Assembly: GCA_003118195.1 (NCBI GenBank)
Contig: BEXV01001241.1
Location: forward strand, 55,813-95,521
Length of the DNA stretch: 39,709 nt
Direction of reading: 5' to 3'
Source of the DNA: Hemicentrotus pulcherrimus
Lineage: Eukaryota; Echinodermata; Echinoidea; Camarodonta; Strongylocentrotidae
This document shows, piece after piece, positions 33,798 to 39,709 of this stretch; within the stretch, counting starts at the first letter, position 1, and every line of letters begins with the position of its first letter. Made by a program: the position numbers and the translations under genes. The notes beneath the pieces were generated by a model. That model saw only the letters and a list, made by a program, of their open reading frames with translations. It was not told the origin of the DNA and did no database searches.

Positions 33798-34340
33798 TAA
33801 AGGTACTTTGTCCCATTTGCAGGCCAAACAAAAGAAAAAACAACTCCCAACGGCATTTGAAAGATAATATTAATTTAGAACTCGTCTCAAAACAAAAGGG
33901 CTTGACAATATATTTTTGTGGGAAAATGACGACCGTAAGTTGTCGAATCGAATTCAGAGATCGCGGTTGTTTAATCAAATAGTCTGATTTTCAGACCCTT
34001 GTACCGAATTGTCGTAAGTGTTTTACTGCGCAAAGATTCAATCAGTTTAAATTTGGCCATTATAGGAAGTGGGTTATTGATGTAGACAAAATGCTTATGT
34101 ACCCGTTACAGCTTATTTTGTGTATGTTATTACAAACGAAAATAGAAGTCAGTCAGTCACTCTATAGTGTCTGACAGTGAAGTCTATAAAGTAAACGGGT
34201 TTCCTTGCATAGTTTGAATACTAGGACACTGCTAACGTTCAGATTTCACAGACAGGACATACTAGTACGGGACATATCAATAATTCCTGCAACATTCTTC
34301 AGAATTTGATGTTGGTTGCAAAAGGGATACACTACTTGGA
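33798..34340 (+). mobile_element. Non-autonomous TIR element, copy B
   Basis: It begins TAAAGGTACTTTGTCCC and aligns throughout with copy A at 16791-17521 but lacks that copy's (TA)n-bearing insert. The right end is worn (GCAAAAGGGATACACTACTT). The body includes GTTATTGATGTAGACAAA and CACTCTATAGTGTCTGACA. No ORF of note. Confidence 0.75.
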
Positions 34341-34490
34341 ACTCCCAAGTAGGCGATTGAGGATGCGGATATTCCCAGTCAAATTTTGGTCACTGAATGG
34401 CGAAATACCTTGGAATTTGGTTTTAAAAATTAAGCAAATTTGATAGAATAATTGCAATGATGAATAGGCAGATCAAGGAAGAGGAGTATT

Positions 34491-34607
34491 GAGACATTTT
34501 CAAGCCCCACCTTTTTAGGGAAGTTCTAAATTAGTAATATCTTTCAAATGCAGTTGGAATTTAACTTTTTCAGATTGTTGGCCTGCAAATGGGACATAGT
34601 ATATTTA
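34491..34607 (-). mobile_element. Inverted left-end fragment of the same TIR family, copy C
   Basis: The reverse complement matches the first 110-120 bases of copies A and B, including TGTCCCATTTGCAGGCCAA and GCATTTGAAAGAT. It faces copy B across about 150 unrelated bases. The pair may be one element with long inverted ends or two neighbouring insertions. Confidence 0.7.
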
Positions 34608-34648
34608 TTACAAAAATATTATTGTTTTTTCATTATTTTCATTATTTT

Positions 34649-34664
34649 CTTTTTTCATTACAGA
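34649..34664 (+). promoter_or_regulatory. Splice acceptor of a 5' untranslated exon of the GPCR gene
   Basis: A long T/C tract ending ATTACAG|AAATTG is a strong 3' splice site, with the exon starting at 34664. If used, the GPCR's first coding exon runs 34664-37079 with about 350 bases of 5' UTR. An untranslated exon and the promoter would then lie further upstream. Alternatively transcription starts within this stretch. Confidence 0.45.
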
Positions 34665-35012
34665 AATTGAAACATTGGCGATCGTGAAAATACAAGCAGC
34701 ACTTTTCATGTGAAGGGGAAGCACGGAGTAGGTTCGCAATTAAACACATTGGCGAAGTACTTTCATCATTATAGCGAATTGAACGGTTGAATGACGAATT
34801 CACTGAGTGGACTTTAATTTTGTCGACGGAACACAGTGAAGAACTGTACAAGAACTGTATTGCATCAAAGAAATATTTCCCCGGTAATCACTGATTAGGC
34901 TGAACAACTACATGTATATATGAAAAACTGATTACAATATGGTGAAAATTTGTTTAAAGTACAAACTGAAGAATGACTTTCAAACAAGCGTTTCCTGAGA
35001 GTTGTGAGCAGC

Positions 35013-38000
35013 ATGGAGCTACGATCAGTGGTCTGTGCTTTGATGGTGTGGACATTCTTCAATGTATCAGGTGACCATGTTGAGTATAGTGACGTCACTT
35101 ACAGGAAAGATGGTGACCTGATCCTTGGCGGGTTATTCCCTATCCACGAAACGGGTCCTTCTGGGTTGAGATGTAGTCAGCTCCGGGAGACAGAGACCTT
35201 GCATCGCTTAGAAGCCATGGCATTCGCTATTGAAGAGATCAACAACCTCACAGACATTCTGCCAGGTGTGGAACTAGGATTCGAGATCAGAGACACGTGC
35301 TCCGATGTTTCCATGACACAGATAGGAGCTTTGAAGTTCCTTCCGTCGGACTTCACCCGCGGGGCTACCTGTCCGAAGTCGACCAACGCGAGCACCTTAT
35401 TCGAAGCCAGTCCGATCATAGGGGTGGTAGGTACAGAAATGAGCAAGACGACAATGTCTGCAGCTCAACTCCTTGGTTTGAACCATGTACCTGTCGTGAG
35501 CTATTATGCAACAAGTGATGACCTGTCTGATGCGATCCAGTATCCATATTTCTTGAGGGTAGTACCACCTGACAAACTCCAGGTACAGGCGATGTTGGAG
35601 CTCATCCGGACCTATGAATGGTCATATATCTATCTTCTGTACTCGGACGACAGCTATGGGACAAACGCGTACCAAGAAATTGTTCACGTTGCGGATGATA
35701 TTGGCGTTTGCCTTGCGGAAGCTTTTGAGATTGGATTTCAATTAACAGAAGAAGACTTTGATAATATTGTTTTGGACATGCAGATGAGGGATCAAGCAAA
35801 GGTTGTGATCCTCTTCATACATGTAGAACAAGCCAACAGCTTTCTTGCTGCATTAAGGAGAAGTGGGGCAGTCGGGGAATATCAGATTTTGGGCAGCGAT
35901 GGATGGGGAATGAGTATTGGGGAAATTGAGCCATCAAACAGGAGGGCTGCTCTTGGGTCACTCAAGACGCATCTATTCTCGGCTCATGTGCAGAATTTTG
36001 AAGACCACTTCCTGAGATTGACACCCCCCAAATCCCTTGACAATCCTTGGTTTCAAGAATACTGGAACTCCAGTAGGAATTGTTCGTTCATCAAGCACGG
36101 CGCGTCCTGTCTCTCAAGTGCAGGCTTCAGTGCTGGAAGTGCTGTATCCTTGGTTTTAGATGCAGTCACTACATTGGCTCTAGGCCTTTCTAAAATGCAC
36201 AAGGACCTGTGTCATGGTCAGTCTGGGATCTGCCCAGCCATGACGCCGTTTGATAGTGCACTTCTCTTTGACTACATGACTAACCTATCATTTGAGGGTC
36301 AGTCAGGATTTGTGACCTTTGACAGTGGAGGGGATGCCATCGGTCGCTATGTCATTGACAACATCCAATTTAAAGATGTCAACTATGAGTTGGTGAAGGT
36401 CGGTGTCTGGAGCGCCATCCAGGGAAACGTCTTGGTAATGAACAACTCAAACGTGGTTTGGGGACCTGAAGAATCCCGTCTAGGCGGAACTGCTCCTCTG
36501 TCGTACTGCAGCGACCCTTGTGGGAATGGTCAAATTTACATCCCTCGAGAAAACGTCTGCTGCTGGTCATGCTTGAACTGTTCTGATGATGAAATCACGA
36601 TGATGAATCAGACCGTCTGTTCGAAATGTAGCCAACGAGCTGCTCCCGATGACAATCAACTCAACTGCATCCTTATAGAAGCTAAATACATCCTGTGGAA
36701 CAACCCTTTGGCGATTATGTTGACAGTTTTAGCGATTGGTGGACTTAGCCTGGTTTCAATGGTGCTCTTCTTTTACACCCGCAATCGAAACAACTTGTTG
36801 ATCAAAGCCTCCAGTCGTGAACTGTGTAGTATCATCCTAGTTGGTATTTATCTCTCATACATTCTTGTCTTCTTCCTTGTTGCCAAACCGACTTTGGGCT
36901 CCTGTCTCATCTGTCGCATGATGCTTATGCTCTCCTTTACCATCATCTATGCCCCAATATTGACGAGAGTCAACAGGATATACCGCATCTTTGATCGCGC
37001 ACAAAGGTCTGTCCGGAGACCTGGATGTATCAGCCCGACGTCACAAGCAACAATCGCTGTCATTCTTATCGGTGTTCAGGTTAGTTATTACTGAAATGGA
37101 AAATAAAAACAAAAACAAAATAGTATAATTCTAGAAGGATACTTTATGGAACTAATCAACACATTTTGCAAATGACCTTCTGCGTAGAACGATAAATCCC
37201 ATTCTCTTGATATGTCGATTCAAAATAAGGCCTCGATGAAACAGGGTAGGCTTGTTTGTATTTTATATAATATCGAACATCAATGTACTAGCCCATGAGA
37301 CCGACAGCCTATGAGAATAGTACTGCTCTCAAGGATTTTGGGTCTAGCAGGATGTCTCTGTATTAAACATTGATCTTTATCATGTCTACACGCAGCCTAA
37401 TTTTTGTTAATGATTTAATAATTCAATTAATCAATTATTAAACATGACTCATAGTTCATAAAAACATTTATTTGTCACTTTTCAGGTTCTGGTAAACACT
37501 GTATGGATGATCCTCGTGCCTCCTGCAGCGGTAGAGGAGTTGGTTGCCCCACAACGAGTCGAGCTAATGTGCAACTTTCCAAGCGGAGAGATCATCACCT
37601 CACTTAGCTACAACGTTATCTTGCTCACCCTGTGCAGCAGCTTCGCCTTCATGACGCGTAAGGTTCCAAATAACTACAACGAATCTCGCTTCATCGCCCT
37701 CTGTGTCTATACAGTCCTCGTCATCTGGATCGGGTTCATCTCTAGTTACTTCGCCATCAACGACGCCAAACTCAAGGTCGTCGTCCTCTCCATTGCCATG
37801 ATCTGCAACGGCACCATCACTCTCTGTTTCATGTTCCTTTCGAAGCTCTACGCCATCTATTTCGAGAAGGAAGTCATCATCAACCCTACAACCTACAACG
37901 GATCGGGCAGAGGGACTACGACTGGGGACACCAGTGAAGGCAATCATGATATCGACGTTGGCGTTGAGGAAGGCGGTGGTGGTGAGAAAAAAAGCACTTC

Positions 38001-38154
38001 GAAGTTTCGGAAAGCTACAGTTCGGCCATCGGGAGAGGACTTCAAAGCTAAGCAATCGTACGGTGTGGCATACACCGAGAAAAATGGACGTCCGTTTCCG
38101 TCTCGAGAGAAAAAGTGTTCAACTATATCGGGATCGGAGAGCAGCTGCAGCTGA
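35013..38154 (+). CDS. Metabotropic-glutamate-receptor-like class C GPCR, two coding exons
   Basis: Exons 35013-37079 and 37486-38154 join in phase 0 to give 911 residues, a normal mGluR length. The ATG at 35013 is the first after an in-frame TGA at 34974 and begins a signal peptide (residues 1-20). The Venus-flytrap domain is about 32-490. It keeps counterparts of mGluR1 Arg78 (R65), Ser165 (S144), Thr188 (T167), Asp208 (D187), Tyr236 (Y215) and Asp318 (D296), and C120 in the dimer-disulfide position. Lys409 and Arg323 appear replaced by T411 and S301. The cysteine-rich domain at about 499-552 has all nine cysteines (499, 503, 516, 517, 520, 523, 536, 539, 552). Seven helices span about 565-815, with KASSREL, VNRIYRIF and ISPTSQ family motifs. 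The tail (816-911) is Gly/Ser/charge-rich, without an obvious PDZ ligand. It probably senses an amino acid at the cell surface and couples to G proteins. Ligand and subgroup are open. Confidence 0.95.
37080..37485 (+). other. Intron of the GPCR gene
   Basis: 406 bases, from CAG|GTTAGT to a pyrimidine-containing TTTTCAG|GTTCTG. It splits transmembrane helix 4 between Gln689 and Val690 in phase 0. Reading through instead would add VSYY and stop at 37094, giving a receptor lacking helices 5-7, so splicing is needed for a full receptor. Confidence 0.93.
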
Positions 38155-38164
38155 CTAAAGTGGG

Positions 38165-38340
38165 AGCAACGTGGTGTAGGGGTTCATTCATTGGACAGAT
38201 TTTGATGGAAAGGTCGAGGGTTCGAATCATTACACAAGGATGGGATGCCATTGGAGCAATTTATATACAGTAACTGTTGTCTCCCTCGCCCCAGGTGTCT
38301 GGTTGGGTCATTCCATTAAAAGCACTAAGCACTATAGAAT
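38165..38340 (+). mobile_element. tRNA-derived SINE-like fragment in the GPCR 3' region
   Basis: It starts about ten bases after the stop codon. Box A-like GTGGTGTAGGGGTTC is followed by box B-like GGTTCGAATC at 38219-38228, then by TCGCCCCAGGTGTCTGG and AAAAGCACTAAGCAC, matching the order in the other two fragments. If the AATAAA at 38347 is used, the SINE makes up nearly all of the 3' UTR. Confidence 0.5.
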
Positions 38341-38346
38341 GTCAGA

Positions 38347-38352
38347 AATAAA
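38347..38352 (+). promoter_or_regulatory. Candidate polyadenylation signal of the GPCR gene
   Basis: AATAAA 193 bases past the stop, directly after the SINE-like fragment. It may have been supplied by the insertion. Confidence 0.45.
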
Positions 38353-38439
38353 AAGTATTCAAGTTCATAATGCAGCGGAAAAGAGACAATGTAGCTTTTA
38401 TGAGACGCTGTACAAAATAATGGAATAATATTATCATGC

Positions 38440-38645
38440 TTATTCTCACAGTTATTGTTATTATAGTAATAATGATGATAATAAGTAATGAAGATGACGA
38501 CCATGATATATGATGATGATGATGATGACGTTTATGATTATTATCATTATTTTTATTATTGTTATCATTATTTGTTTTATTATTTATTATCATTATTATT
38601 ATTATTATCATTATCAATTTCACTATCATCATCATTATCATCTGA
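38440..38645. repeat. ATT/ATC/GATGAT simple repeat
   Basis: About 200 bases of trinucleotide-rich DNA (GATGATGAT, TTATTATTA, CATCATCAT). ORFs over it on both strands are repeat translations. Confidence 0.9.
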
Positions 38646-39693
38646 ACATTTTTTTTCCCGTTTGTTGACTTTACAGAGCAAATGAAAGATTACATCACGG
38701 CAAGAATCTCGAAGGATCATCCCTTATTAATAATCGGTGGTATGACCAAAACAACGTAGATAATAAAATAACGTTTACAAAGCACATCATCGCATTATTA
38801 TCAAAACAATTATCATGTTTGGCTTTCCATGTCTGTGCTTTAATTAGACCTACAATATGTGTGGCAGGAACGGGGCAACAACACTCTAAATTGTGTTTTG
38901 GATTATTGCTAGTGCCTCTATTTTGCCAAGACGGTCTTGTATATTATCTATTTTTATATCACCTGTATATTTTATATTGTATATAATTATGCACTATATG
39001 TTATTCATATTACAGTCTGTGCAAACAAACAGAATATGAGGTATTGTAAAACATTTCAAGATACAAATCTGATAGTAAAATGTTTACGCTGATACAAACT
39101 TACATACACAGCAAATATGAGATTATACAATTGGCTTACATGAATGGAGTTGATAGACTGAAGGAGAGGGATGGTGGTAATGTGTCCTTTGAAATGTAAG
39201 TATCTTTTACAATTGTGTCGGCAAGTTTCACTTGCTTTCGTTCTTCATAATGACAAATTTAAAATCCAATTTAGTGGTCGCATTTATTGCTTGATCTTGT
39301 GACAGAATTAGAAAGGTCGTAGGCCTTTTGATGACGCATGTGTCTCAGTAAATGGGCATGTCCAACCTAGGTATATGGCTGCTTTGTGTCACATACTTTT
39401 TAAATATCATGAACTTAAAGATGCGATAAACATAGAAATTATTATTTTCAGTCTTATATCCTAGCTAAGGCTGTCAATTAACTGTTGTTATTACCATAGC
39501 TGATAATAAAGAGAATGTTAAAATTGATACCAAGATTTGTTATTGAATATCAGTATCTGTAAATGATATAATTCATGTAATCATTTACCCATTTTTCAAT
39601 CTTGAACATTGTTATTTATTTCAATACGATTGTGTCTACTTTGCACACGAACCATCACACCATATTCATCATCACTAATCTTTTTTTTTGTAT
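38646..39693. other. Gene-free AT-rich DNA
   Basis: Nothing recognisable as a gene, RNA or element end. Confidence 0.5.
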
Positions 39694-39709
39694 GGGGGGG
39701 GGGGGGGGG
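39694..39709. repeat. Poly-G tract at the window edge
   Basis: Sixteen consecutive G end the window, matching the poly-C at the start and the homopolymers beside the gap. Confidence 0.85.

Noticed and set aside
35004..35012. Start of the GPCR frame three codons before the ATG
   Set aside because: That codon is GTG. Nuclear animal genes start at ATG, and the signal peptide begins cleanly at 35013.
37600..38055. 151-codon minus-strand ORF opposite GPCR exon 2
   Set aside because: It is antisense to helices 5-7 and arises from codon bias. The composition is not that of a known protein.

Overview
The window looks like nuclear DNA from an invertebrate deuterostome, most likely an echinoderm such as a sea urchin. 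The evidence is indirect: GT-AG splicing, metazoan-only protein families (an Ig-superfamily receptor and a class C GPCR), AT-rich non-coding DNA, many GA/CT microsatellites, tRNA-derived SINE-like fragments, and allele-like divergence between two copies of one segment. I cannot name the species. The sequence is a draft assembly. It begins in poly-C, ends in poly-G, has a 124-N gap bracketed by poly-C and poly-G, and has two single-N joins.

Two protein-coding genes are well supported. On the minus strand at 11942-14134, one uninterrupted ORF encodes a 730-residue type I membrane receptor: signal peptide, three Ig-like domains, a Thr/Pro-rich stalk, one transmembrane helix and a long tyrosine-bearing tail. 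The tail ends with a strict ITIM followed 24 residues later by an ITSM-type motif, the layout of vertebrate inhibitory immune receptors such as PD-1. On the plus strand at 35013-38154, a two-exon gene encodes a complete 911-residue mGluR-like class C GPCR. It keeps the alpha-amino-acid binding residues of glutamate receptors but seems to have lost two residues that bind the distal carboxylate. Nothing in the sequence links the two genes functionally.

Layout: 1-11.8 kb is gene-poor, with GA repeats, a 58-bp duplication carrying two E-boxes and a 72-bp tandem array. At 11.8-14.2 kb lie a weak plus-strand signal-peptide-like exon and the Ig receptor gene. From 14.6 to 18.5 kb are a SINE, a compound fold-back repeat and a TIR element. 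At 18.6-18.7 kb is the gap, followed by a possible promoter and untranslated exon. From 19.2 to 28.5 kb the DNA is mostly gene-free, with a LINE remnant, a 550-bp duplication that looks like an assembly artefact, and long CT tracts. From 28.5 to 34.6 kb are a long hairpin, a SINE, a small MITE and more copies of the TIR family. From 34.66 kb is the GPCR gene, with a SINE in its 3' region and repeats to the end.
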